A stretch of 64,000 bases of DNA, taken from positions 2,756,392 to 2,820,391 of the forward strand of contig OZ244557.1 in the NCBI GenBank assembly GCA_965217625.1, read 5' to 3'. Positions within the stretch are counted from its first letter, which is position 1, and every line of letters starts with the position of its first letter. This document shows, in pieces, positions 40,307 through 48,116 of the stretch. This stretch comes from TK10-74A sp965217625. GTDB lineage: Bacteria > Chloroflexota > Dehalococcoidia > Bin125. The translations under genes and the position numbers were made by a program. The notes under the pieces were generated by a model, which ran no database searches, was not told where the DNA came from, and saw only the letters and a program-made list of their open reading frames with translations.

Positions 40307-43300
40307 ATGGTTCCGGCGATTGACTACAACGATGCCCAATACCCGGCGCTGGCCGAGGCCATTCTGCAGCGCCATGAGATCGGCGCAGCCGAAGCCAACA
40401 TCACGAGTGCGGTACGTGACTTCCTGATCGCGACGCGACTCGTCGCGGCAGAAGAGATCGTTGAGGAGGCTCATCCGGGAGACGCCAGCCGCAAGGCGGT
40501 CGATCTGACCGCGCTGGACACCTACATCGAATTCAAGCGCCGTACTGGTTTCCCGCAGCCTGAGCGGGAGTGGATCGAGCAGCTGGACGGCTACCTTGAG
40601 GCCTCGCAAGAGGCCGGCCGCGGTGTGCGCATGGGCGTGCTCACCGACGGCCGGCACTGGTTCTTGCGATGGCCGGGGGCAGACCCGGCGCGCACCGAAC
40701 CACCGTACGCGTTCGTGCTGGATGACGCCGAGGGCTGGATCGCGCTCTACGAGTGGCTGCGTGACCGGGCACTCGGTGCGAGCGAGCGGGTACGGCCTGC
40801 ACGGGAGACCGTCGCCGAGCGCTTCGGCGCGCTCAGCTTGCTCTACGAACGTGATCTGGATGCGCTGCGCCGACTCCACCATGAGCACCGGGAGAGCGAG
40901 ACGGTCCAGATCAAGCGCAGGTTGTGGCTGGACCTACTGCGGGCGGCGACGGGGGAGTTCGCGGACTCCGTCGATGATCTCGACGATCTGTTTGTCCGCC
41001 ACACGTACCTCACCGCCGTCACCGGGATGGCGGTGCAGGCGCGTTTTCGCATCGACATCGCAGAACTCGCTCGGACCGACGCCGTCGATCTGCTTGCCGG
41101 CCGCCGCTTTCGCGATCAGACGGGCCTGCAGGGCGTGGTGGAGACCGACTTCTTCAGTTGGCCCGCGGAAGTGGGCGGCGAGCCGCTGCTTCGAACAATC
41201 GCGCGCCGTCTCGCCCGCTTCGACTGGACGCAGGCGCCCGCCGACATCGCGGCCATCCTCTACGAAACCGTGATCCCGGCCGACGAGCGCCGCCAGTTGG
41301 GCGAGTATTACACCCCGCACTGGCTGGTGCGCGCGATGTTGGACGAGCTCGTCCCCCACCCCCTGGAGCAGCGGGTGCTGGATCCGGCGTGCGGTTCCGG
41401 CACGTTCATCGCGGAGGCCGTCACGCGGTTAGTTAAGGCCGCGGAACGGGAGGCGCTCGATCCAGAATCTGCGCTCGGACGGCTGCGGGAGGCGGTGGTC
41501 GGCATCGACGTCCATCCCGTGGCGGTTCATCTCGCCCGCTCGGCATGGACGATCGCCGCGCAACCGTTGATCGAGCGTGCGGTGGACGCAGGCTTTCGCG
41601 GAACCGTGTCGGCGCCGGTCTACCTCGGGGACTCGCTGCAACTGCGCTTCGGCGCCGGAGAACTGCTCGCCGAGGCCGAGGTGCGGATCGAAGTCGGGGA
41701 CGAGCAGCGAAACGAACTCATCTTCCCGACGAGCCTCGTTGAGCGAGCCGATCTGTTCGACGACGTGATGATCGGCGTCGCCGGCGCCATCGCGCGCGGC
41801 GAGGATCCCCTGCTGGAATTGAGTGACCATGCGTTGACCGATGCGGAACGTCGCAGCCTCGGGCCCGCAGTGCGCATGATGAGCGATATGCACGCCGCCG
41901 GGCGCAATCACATCTGGGCCTACTACACCCGGAATCTCGTGCGGCCGGTCGCGCTCGCGCGCCGCAAGGCCGACGTGATCATTGGGAACCCGCCGTGGCT
42001 GAACTACAACCAGACGGTCGACGTGCTGCGCAGCGAACTCGAGCGGCAGAGCAAGGAGGGGTACGACATCTGGGTCGGCGGCAGGTACGCCACACACCAA
42101 GATGTCGCCGGCTTGTTCTTCGCTCGCTGCGTCGACCTGTACCTCGACAACGATGGCGTGATCGGCATGGTGATGCCGCGCAGCGCCCTCGCTGCCGGGC
42201 AGCACGCGAAGTGGCGGAGCGGGCGTTGGGGCGCGCACCGGATGGACTTCGGCTTCAAGCGCCCGTGGGATCTGGAACAACTCAGTCCGAACGACTTCTT
42301 CCCCATTCCCGCCTGTGTCGCGTTCGCACGGAGGGCAGCCGGTGACTTCGCGGTGGCGCTCCCCAGCGAGGTCGAGCGCTGGGAAGGACGAACCGGCGAC
42401 CCGGAAGTGACGCGGAGCGTCGTCGCGGCCGAGCCCCAGGATGGCCAGGGGTCTCCCTACCGCGCACTCGCGGCCCAGGGCGCCTCGCTCGTCCCGCGCT
42501 GCCTGACGCTCGTTGAGGAGATCGAGAACCCGGCGCTCATCCGCGCGCCCGGCACCATCATGATCAATCCTCGCCGGGGCAAGCAGGACAAGCGTCCGTG
42601 GCGCGACCTCGATCTGACCGCGATCACAGGTCGCACGATCGAGGACGTGCATGTCTTCAACACCGTGCTGGGTGAGAACGTGGCCCCGTACTTGACACGC
42701 GCCCCGCTGCTCGCCGTGTTGCCGGTGCGGCGTGACAACGGCGACATCTTGCCCGCAGGGGACGTTGGCCCGGCGCTCGGCGGTGTTCAACTCGGTCCGC
42801 TCGCTCGCCGGATGCGTGAGCGGTGGCGGGCGATCAACGGACTCTGGGACGCCCATAAGCGCTCCGTCAACGCGCTCACGCTGTTGGAGCGACTCGACTA
42901 TCACAGGGAACTCACCCGGCAACTCGAATGGCGCGCGGGCGCGAGCGACGGAGCATGCCGCATTGTCTACACAAAGTCGGGCAGGCCAACGGCGGCCCGG
43001 CTCCGGGATCGCGACACCATCGTCGATCACACGCTCTACTGGATGCCCTGCCGGAGTGAACAGGAGGCGGCGTACCTCCTCGCCATCATCAACAGCGACG
43101 CCTTACGCGATGCGGCTGATCCCCACATGTCGCGGGGTCTCTGGGGGGCGCGTGACCTGCACAAGCACCTCTGGAATCTGCCGATTCCACGTTTCGACCC
43201 CGAGGATGCGCTTCATGTCGAGGCGGCCGCTGCCGGCGGGGCCGCAGCCCTCGGAGTAGCGGAACAACTCCTCGGCCGCTCTGAGCTCACCAGCAAGGCA

Positions 43301-43393
43301 GCGCGTGGACTGGTCCGGCAGTGGCTCAAGGACTCGGACGAGGGGAGAGCGGTCGAGCGGGTCGTCGGCACGCTGCTGCGGGAAGGGCACTGA
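40307..43393 (+). CDS. Single-chain restriction-modification enzyme (type IIG-like)
   Basis: The 1029-residue protein fuses nuclease and methyltransferase. An N-terminal PD-(D/E)XK-like core (ALDTYIEFKRRTGF, near residues 66-80) and a LGEYYTPHWLVRAML block precede motif I DPACGSGTF (about 359) and motif IV NPPWLNYN (about 561). The long C-terminal region would recognise the target. ATG 40307 is used; an in-frame GTG lies at 40298 and no strong ribosome site is present. Codon and base use are less GC-biased than the neighbours. No separate specificity or BREX genes are nearby. Confidence 0.85.
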   Translation: MVPAIDYNDAQYPALAEAILQRHEIGAAEANITSAVRDFLIATRLVAAEEIVEEAHPGDASRKAVDLTALDTYIEFKRRTGFPQPEREWIEQLDGYLEASQEAGRGVRMGVLTDGRHWFLRWPGADPARTEPPYAFVLDDAEGWIALYEWLRDRALGASERVRPARETVAERFGALSLLYERDLDALRRLHHEHRESETVQIKRRLWLDLLRAATGEFADSVDDLDDLFVRHTYLTAVTGMAVQARFRIDIAELARTDAVDLLAGRRFRDQTGLQGVVETDFFSWPAEVGGEPLLRTIARRLARFDWTQAPADIAAILYETVIPADERRQLGEYYTPHWLVRAMLDELVPHPLEQRVLDPACGSGTFIAEAVTRLVKAAEREALDPESALGRLREAVVGIDVHPVAVHLARSAWTIAAQPLIERAVDAGFRGTVSAPVYLGDSLQLRFGAGELLAEAEVRIEVGDEQRNELIFPTSLVERADLFDDVMIGVAGAIARGEDPLLELSDHALTDAERRSLGPAVRMMSDMHAAGRNHIWAYYTRNLVRPVALARRKADVIIGNPPWLNYNQTVDVLRSELERQSKEGYDIWVGGRYATHQDVAGLFFARCVDLYLDNDGVIGMVMPRSALAAGQHAKWRSGRWGAHRMDFGFKRPWDLEQLSPNDFFPIPACVAFARRAAGDFAVALPSEVERWEGRTGDPEVTRSVVAAEPQDGQGSPYRALAAQGASLVPRCLTLVEEIENPALIRAPGTIMINPRRGKQDKRPWRDLDLTAITGRTIEDVHVFNTVLGENVAPYLTRAPLLAVLPVRRDNGDILPAGDVGPALGGVQLGPLARRMRERWRAINGLWDAHKRSVNALTLLERLDYHRELTRQLEWRAGASDGACRIVYTKSGRPTAARLRDRDTIVDHTLYWMPCRSEQEAAYLLAIINSDALRDAADPHMSRGLWGARDLHKHLWNLPIPRFDPEDALHVEAAAAGGAAALGVAEQLLGRSELTSKAARGLVRQWLKDSDEGRAVERVVGTLLREGH

Positions 43394-43555
43394 GCCGCAG
43401 GGGCACGCCGTCGTCCCCGCCCCGCCCACCCCCGACGTCCCCCCGACCACCGCAGCACGGGACGACGGACGCCGTCGGCTGCGCCGTACCCCGATCGTCC
43501 AGCCGTAGCGGCCCCCGATGCGGCATCGATCGACACGCCGTGCTTGAGGGCACGC

Positions 43556-43561
43556 TAGAAT
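43556..43561 (+). promoter_or_regulatory. -10 box of the HEPN-like gene (leaderless)
   Basis: TAGAAT ends 7 bp before ATG 43568, with no ribosome-binding site between. The -35 region is weak. Confidence 0.5.
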
Positions 43562-43567
43562 GACCGC

Positions 43568-43927
43568 ATGACGACGCCACAGATCGGCACCTACCGCGAT
43601 TCCGCCGCCGACCTGCTGGAGCAGGCGCGGACCGAGCTCGCCGCCGGCGACGTGCGCCAGGCGTCGGAGAAGGGCTGGGCGGCGGCGGCGCAGTCGGTCA
43701 AGGCCATCGCGGAGGGCCGCGACTGGGAGCATCGCAACCATGCGGCCCTGTTCCGGGCCGCCTCTCAACTGGCGGCGGACGCCGGCGATGACGATATCCA
43801 TCGCTGGTTTCACACCGCCAGCAGCCTGCACGTCAACTTCTACGAGGATTGGCTGGAGGCTGCCGCCGTGCGGGTGGGTCTGCAGGATGTCGAGCGACTG
43901 GTGCGTCGCCTGTCGCTGATTGCGTGA
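43568..43927 (+). CDS. HEPN/PaREP1-like protein
   Basis: This 119-residue all-helical protein has the core ASEKGWAAAAQSVKAIAEGRDW...HAALF and a late SLHVNFYEDWLE segment. The RX6H arrangement (R...H in GRDWEHRNH) is compatible with the HEPN ribonuclease motif. A paralogue with the same blocks is at 60470. Its stop overlaps the ATG of the downstream antitoxin-like gene (TGATG), the layout of a toxin-antitoxin pair. Confidence 0.65.
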   Translation: MTTPQIGTYRDSAADLLEQARTELAAGDVRQASEKGWAAAAQSVKAIAEGRDWEHRNHAALFRAASQLAADAGDDDIHRWFHTASSLHVNFYEDWLEAAAVRVGLQDVERLVRRLSLIA

Positions 43928-44178
43928 TGCGCGACGCCGTCAACCGCTTCCCGCCAGGCTGGGACGAAGCGCGCGTGCGCGACCTCATCGAGCACTACGA
44001 GTCGCAGACGGAGGACGAGGCGGTCGCGGAAGACGAGGCGGCGTTCGAGGACAAGTCGCAGACGGTGACGCTGATCCCCAATAATCTGGCCCCCGCGAAT
44101 GGGGGCGCTCCGCCCCCCGCCCCCTACGCCGGGCTCCAGAGGAAGCCGCAGCCGCCGACCCGGCCGTCGCAGCGATAG
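43927..44178 (+). CDS. Truncated antitoxin-like protein paired with the HEPN-like gene
   Basis: The 83-residue frame starts FPPGWDEARVRDLIEHYESQTEDEAVAEDEAAFED, a pattern common to small acidic partner proteins in bacterial two-gene cassettes. After TVTLIPNNLAPA the sequence turns Pro/Arg-rich and overlaps the convergent zinc-ribbon gene by 55 bp. This suggests the native C-terminus was lost at a DNA junction near 44100, the right edge of the cargo. Confidence 0.6.
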   Translation: MRDAVNRFPPGWDEARVRDLIEHYESQTEDEAVAEDEAAFEDKSQTVTLIPNNLAPANGGAPPPAPYAGLQRKPQPPTRPSQR

Positions 44179-44285
44179 ACCGCGTTGAACGACCCGTAGT
44201 CGGGGCGGTCGAGCAGCAGCCCGCTGGCCCGGTTGCAGCGCGGGCAGACCGGCGTTGCGGTCATCGAGGGGTGGCTGGTGGTCAT
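44124..44285 (-). CDS. Small zinc-ribbon protein of the phage block
   Basis: This 53-residue protein has CPRCN and a second pair of Cys in YRCDGRVGGCGFLW, consistent with one zinc ribbon. It lies just after the large terminase on the same strand. Possible DNA-packaging accessory; function not known. Confidence 0.55.
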   Translation of the reverse strand: MTTSHPSMTATPVCPRCNRASGLLLDRPDYGSFNAVYRCDGRVGGCGFLWSPA

Positions 44286-44341
44286 GTGGTGGCTCCGTTC
44301 TCCGCAGCAAGGGCCCGACATCGCGGGCGCGGCATCGTGGG

Positions 44342-45784
44342 CTAGTAGATCCCCGGACTGCGCGCACCGTCTTCGTAGGCGGCCCAGGCCAGGGCCAGCG
44401 AGTCGGCGAGGTCGGGGCTGACGCCGCGGCCGCCCCCCGCGTCGCCGTCGCGCGCGCGTTTCCGCACCCGGCGGCGACCGTCGCTGCCCAGCGAGTAGCG
44501 CACGCCGGCGAGCTGGCCCGCCAGCGCGTCGAACGTGGGCAGGCCGGGCGCGATGCGCAGATCCCCCTGCTCGATCGCGAGCGCCAGGCGGCTGTACATC
44601 TCGGCGGCGCGGTTGACGTAGTGCGCCGCGTCCTCGGCGGTGGCGCCGAAGTTCACCGCCAGCGGCGCGATGGCCTGCTCGCACAGCCGGTCGGTGACGC
44701 CGCCGCCCAGGCCCGTGTCGTCGACCGCGACGGCCATGCCCGGCCGCGCCCGCAGCGCCTCGACGACCCTGCCGGCGGTCTCCATCAGCGATAGCCCGCG
44801 CCGCTCTTCCTGGCGCACCAGGCGGCCGCCCTCGATCCAGCTGAAGGCCGTGGCGTCGTCGCCGAAGCGCGCCACGTCGACGCCCAGCGCCGCCCGTGCT
44901 GGCGCGGGCGGGGCGGCGGCGTCAGGCGCGATGTCCGCGGCCGCGGCGGCGTCGAGCGCGCTGCGCGAGAACAGGCTGTCGGCCGCTTGGCGCGGGAACT
45001 CGGCCAGCACCCGCGATCGATAGAGGTTGCTGCCCTCGCCCCACAGCGCCCGGCGCTGGCGCACCCACTCGGGCGAGACCAGGTAGTCGCGCGGCGGCTG
45101 GCCGTCCTGGAAGTTGGGCGTGTCGAAGGCCGAGATGCGGAAGCTGCGATAGGCCTCGGCCTGGCTGTGGAAGGCGTCGAAGAAGGGGCCGTGGGGCTGT
45201 GTCGGGTTGCCGATCATGAGCAGCCGCGTGCGGCCCGACGCCAGCACGCCCTCGATGCCCGCGAAGACGTTGGGCGGCACCGCGCCCGGCTCGTCCACGA
45301 CGACCAGCACGTGCGGCGCGTGGAAGCCCTGGAAGCGCTCGGCGTTGTCGGTGCTCAGCCCCAGGCCGTACCAGCGCCCGCCCAGGCGCAATTCGGTGTC
45401 GAGCAGCGACCCGCCCAGCGGGTGCCGCGCCCCCGCGACCAGCGCCTGAATCGAGCGCCAGAGGACGTAGCGGACCTGCCGGAACGTCGGCGCCGTGGTC
45501 AGCACGACGGCGCCCGGGCGGGTGTAGAGGAACCAGCAGACGCAGACGGCCGCGACCATCGTCTTGCCCGCCGCGTGGCACGACCGCACGGCGACGCGGG
45601 CGTGGTCGCGCACCGCCCGCGCGATCTCGCGCTGCTGCGCCCACAGGTCGACGTCCAGCACCTCGCGGGCGAAGAGCGCCGGGTCGCGGCCCCAGCGTCG
45701 CGCGTGGGCCTGCAGCGCCGCGTCCAGGTCCGCCGGCGCCGGCGGGGCGCTACGCGTCGGTCGGGGACGCGTCGTCACGGTCAT
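44342..45784 (-). CDS. Phage terminase large subunit
   Basis: The 480-residue packaging motor has a Walker A-type SCHAAGKTMVAA (residues 68-79), a Walker B VVVDEPG, and the nuclease-domain start GVDVARFGDDATAFSW with downstream VDDTGLGGG. It cuts and pumps phage DNA into the prohead through the portal. Its start overlaps the small terminase gene by 35 bp. Confidence 0.93.
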   Translation of the reverse strand: MTVTTRPRPTRSAPPAPADLDAALQAHARRWGRDPALFAREVLDVDLWAQQREIARAVRDHARVAVRSCHAAGKTMVAAVCVCWFLYTRPGAVVLTTAPTFRQVRYVLWRSIQALVAGARHPLGGSLLDTELRLGGRWYGLGLSTDNAERFQGFHAPHVLVVVDEPGAVPPNVFAGIEGVLASGRTRLLMIGNPTQPHGPFFDAFHSQAEAYRSFRISAFDTPNFQDGQPPRDYLVSPEWVRQRRALWGEGSNLYRSRVLAEFPRQAADSLFSRSALDAAAAADIAPDAAAPPAPARAALGVDVARFGDDATAFSWIEGGRLVRQEERRGLSLMETAGRVVEALRARPGMAVAVDDTGLGGGVTDRLCEQAIAPLAVNFGATAEDAAHYVNRAAEMYSRLALAIEQGDLRIAPGLPTFDALAGQLAGVRYSLGSDGRRRVRKRARDGDAGGGRGVSPDLADSLALAWAAYEDGARSPGIY

Positions 45785-46289
45785 CCGGCCAGCCCTCGTC
45801 GTCGCCGTCCGCGCCCGTCTCCGCCTCCGCTTCCGCCTCGACCAGCGCCGCCGGCTCGTCCAGGTACTCCGTGCCCAGCTCGGCGAAGATGTCGCGCACC
45901 GTCAGCTGCCCCTGCTCGACGTCCTTCTCGTCCGCGTCACGCAGCGACTCCCCCGCACGGATCGTTTCGAGCAGCGCCCGCGCCGCCGCCGGCACGGCCT
46001 TGTCGTCCCCCGCCTGCATCCGCTGCTCGATGGTCTTCCACAGCGACGCTTGGGTCTGCGCGCAGAGAGCGAAGGTGCGCGCCCGCTCTCGCGCCCGCTC
46101 GCGGCGGAACAGGTCCACCTCCCGCGACTGCACGCGCTGAAGGTCGTCGAGCACCGCGCGCCGTGAGCGATGCACGTACTCCGCGATCTCCTCGACCGTG
46201 TACCCGCGCCGGGCAAGATCGCCGATCAGCCCCAGCCGGTCGTCCAAAGCCGCCGTCCGATTCCGTGGTAGAACATGTGTGCTTGTCAT
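45750..46289 (-). CDS. Phage terminase small subunit (probable)
   Basis: The 179-residue protein has a helix-turn-helix (LIGDLARRGYTVEEIAEYVHRSRRAVLDDL), a long charged coiled coil and an acidic C-terminus. This architecture and position directly before the large subunit fit a DNA-recognition subunit. ATG 46289 is chosen over an upstream in-frame ATG because the extra residues are unlike the family. Confidence 0.78.
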   Translation of the reverse strand: MTSTHVLPRNRTAALDDRLGLIGDLARRGYTVEEIAEYVHRSRRAVLDDLQRVQSREVDLFRRERARERARTFALCAQTQASLWKTIEQRMQAGDDKAVPAAARALLETIRAGESLRDADEKDVEQGQLTVRDIFAELGTEYLDEPAALVEAEAEAETGADGDDEGWPDDRDDASPTDA

Positions 46290-46401
46290 GGCGCGGATCG
46301 TAGCACGCGATCCGCGTATCTGTGAAGCGCGATCAGGCGCCCTCACACGACGGGAGGCCGCCCCATGGCAGCCTCCGACACACTCGAGCGGGTGGGGGTG
46401 G

Positions 46402-47037
46402 CTACGCGCCTTGCAGCAGCGCCAGCATCTCGTCGACCGACGCGTGCCGCCAGTCGTCCCATTCGTCCGAGGTCTGCAGGTTCTTGTAGCGCTGGCGCAG
46501 GCGGGCGCGCATCTCGTCCTCGCTCTCGCCCTCCTGGCGCGTGAACTCCTTGCCGATCGCCGAGATCGTCTCCTCGGCCAGGCGCGGCCGCTCGATCCAG
46601 CGCGCGACCTCCGCGAAGCCGTCCGCCGTGTAGAACACGACCACCGGGATCGACTCGAACTGCTGGCCGTCCTTGACGTTCGGGAACTCGGCCATCATGT
46701 CCTGGTGATCGTCGCGCTGGAAGATGCGCAACTCCCAGCCCGCGGCCGCGCACATCGCCGCCACGACCGGCAACCCGCGATAGACGTCGGGGCACCAGTC
46801 CTCGCCCAGGACCATGACCTTGTGGGCCGGCAGCGCCCGCAGCGCCGCCGCCTGCTCGGGCTTCAGCGCGTACTGCTCGATGTTGCGCGTGAAGCGCGCC
46901 GAGTTGTCCGACCGCGCCCCGCCGTAGGGGCCGGGCCGGCCCAGGTTCTCCTCGGAGCCGATGTAGGACAGGTAGGTGTCCCAGTCGTGCCCCTGCGCGA
47001 AGCGCTCCATCGTGACGACGCTGCTGGTGGTGGTCAT
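46402..47037 (-). CDS. Thioredoxin-fold family protein
   Basis: The 211-residue protein has a thioredoxin fold with MVLGEDWCPDVYRGLPVVAAM in place of the WCxxC active site (one Cys, then Asp-Val-Tyr). A conserved cis-Pro follows in FESIPVVVFY. An N-terminal helical region (about 65 residues) precedes the fold. The single Cys suggests a binding or monothiol role rather than dithiol oxidoreduction. Confidence 0.78.
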   Translation of the reverse strand: MTTTSSVVTMERFAQGHDWDTYLSYIGSEENLGRPGPYGGARSDNSARFTRNIEQYALKPEQAAALRALPAHKVMVLGEDWCPDVYRGLPVVAAMCAAAGWELRIFQRDDHQDMMAEFPNVKDGQQFESIPVVVFYTADGFAEVARWIERPRLAEETISAIGKEFTRQEGESEDEMRARLRQRYKNLQTSDEWDDWRHASVDEMLALLQGA

Positions 47038-47127
47038 GGCTTTCTCCTGCCGTTTGGACTCGCGCGCCCGGCGGGCGCGCCCGTGAGGTGCCCCGATGCT
47101 AGCAAACGTTGGGCGCTCGGTGGGGGC

Positions 47128-47150
47128 TATCATGTGCGCCAAGGGAGCAG
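47128..47150 (+). promoter_or_regulatory. Shared promoter/ribosome-site block, copy 1
   Basis: TATCAT (47128-47133) followed by ATGTGCGCC and the ribosome site AAGGGAG. The same block recurs at 47401-47421 with TACAAT as -10. No clear -35 is seen. Confidence 0.45.
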
Positions 47151-47154
47151 CAGC

Positions 47155-47364
47155 ATGCGGGCGCCACGTTTCACTCCGTTCGACACGCGCAGCGCCTGGC
47201 AGCGCTTGCTCGCGGGCGGCATGACGGAGCCGGAGGCCGGTGCGCTCGTGACCAGGGAGATCCTGCGGGCTGAACTCTACCGGGCGATCATGATCCAGGC
47301 CGGCGTGTTCGCGGGGATCGTCGCCGCCGTCAGCGTCATCGTCGCGCTGCTGACGCGCCTCTAG
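47155..47364 (+). CDS. Mini membrane protein, copy 1 (shortened)
   Basis: This 69-residue protein starts with FDTRSAWQRLLAGGMTEPEAGALV, followed by one C-terminal membrane helix (AGVFAGIVAAVSVIVALLTRL). Compared with copy 2 it lacks the central TKEDIRPLATREEL segment. ATG 47155 follows AAGGGAG. DUF1640-like helix-plus-anchor protein; function unknown. Confidence 0.65.
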   Translation: MRAPRFTPFDTRSAWQRLLAGGMTEPEAGALVTREILRAELYRAIMIQAGVFAGIVAAVSVIVALLTRL

Positions 47365-47427
47365 CGGACGCAGCGCTCCCCCGGGATACCCAAGGGCGGC
47401 TACAATGTGCGCCAAGGGAGTACCAGC

Positions 47428-47685
47428 ATGCGCGCACCGCACATCACGACGTTCGACACGCGAAGCGCCGTGCGGCGCTTGCTCGCGGGCGGCATGTCGG
47501 AGCCGGAGGCCGACGCGGTCGTCGACGTGATCGGCGGGCTCGCGACCAAGGAAGACATCCGGCCGCTGGCAACGCGCGAGGAACTCTACCGGGCGCTCGT
47601 CATCCAGACCGGCGTGTTCGCGGGGATCGTCGCCGCCATCGCCGCCATCGTCGCTGTGATCGTCGCGATACTGCTGCGCCTCTGA
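47428..47685 (+). CDS. Mini membrane protein, copy 2
   Basis: This 85-residue tandem paralogue of the preceding gene (RSAVRRLLAGGMSEPEADAVVDVI, then TKEDIRPLATREELYRAL and the anchor GVFAGIVAAIAAIVAVIVAILL). Promoter and ribosome-site sequence are duplicated together with the gene. Confidence 0.68.
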   Translation: MRAPHITTFDTRSAVRRLLAGGMSEPEADAVVDVIGGLATKEDIRPLATREELYRALVIQTGVFAGIVAAIAAIVAVIVAILLRL

Positions 47686-47704
47686 CGGACGCCGCACCCC
47701 GCGA

Positions 47705-47950
47705 CTACTCCTGCGGCGCGTGCTCCTGGTGACAGGGGCAGGCGCACTCGTCCAGCGAGTAGCGCAGCACATCCGTGTAGGTCTGCTCGGCCAAGCGCTC
47801 CGCCAGCCCGTCGGGCAGCGGACTGGGGCCCTCGCCGCCGGCGCTGCGCACCGCCTGGAACGCGTAGCTGGCCATCGCCGCGGCGCGGTCCACCATCTCC
47901 GCGATGTCGCTGCGGATCACACCCTCTTCGCCCGCATGCCGTTCGTCCAT
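47705..47950 (-). CDS. Small hypothetical protein with Cys-rich C-terminus
   Basis: This 81-residue protein is helical (SDIAEMVDRAAAMASYAFQAV) with a C-terminal CACPCHQEH cluster that could bind metal. Start ATG 47950 is preferred to longer readings that are low-complexity. It converges with the upstream mini membrane gene. Confidence 0.5.
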   Translation of the reverse strand: MDERHAGEEGVIRSDIAEMVDRAAAMASYAFQAVRSAGGEGPSPLPDGLAERLAEQTYTDVLRYSLDECACPCHQEHAPQE

Positions 47951-48116
47951 CAAAGTTCCGTCCGCTGCTCCTGCCGTCCGAGCCATCGTGCGTGGCCCGC
48001 GGCGCGCCGCGCCGGCACGCCCCGATGATACTCGGTGTGCGACCCTGCGGCGCGCCGTCCCGCCGCCCGAGCGCGCCTGCGGTAACATCCCCGTGCGAAG
48101 GAGCGACGTTCCGGCC

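Larger units (their letters stand above)
25939..46289 (-). mobile_element. HK97-type phage structural block (defective prophage or GTA-like), interrupted by cargo
   Basis: The minus-strand gene order is small terminase, large terminase, zinc-ribbon protein, [cargo 37.6-44.1 kb], portal, prohead protease, major capsid, head decoration/connector genes, tail genes, assembly chaperones, tail-tip genes, holin-like genes and amidase. This is a complete siphovirus-style head and tail order except for the tape-measure gene. No integrase, excisionase, repressor, replication gene or attachment repeat was found inside. Boundaries are set by the first and last phage-type genes. Confidence 0.85.

Noticed and set aside
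43394..43567. Possible gene between the RM enzyme and the HEPN-like gene
   Set aside because: Several short frames exist but none has a start signal or recognisable sequence; only the -10 box of the next gene is supported.
46270..46290. AGAACATGTGTGC resembling a second LexA-type box
   Set aside because: It only half matches GAAC-N4-GTTC and lies inside the first codons of the small terminase gene.
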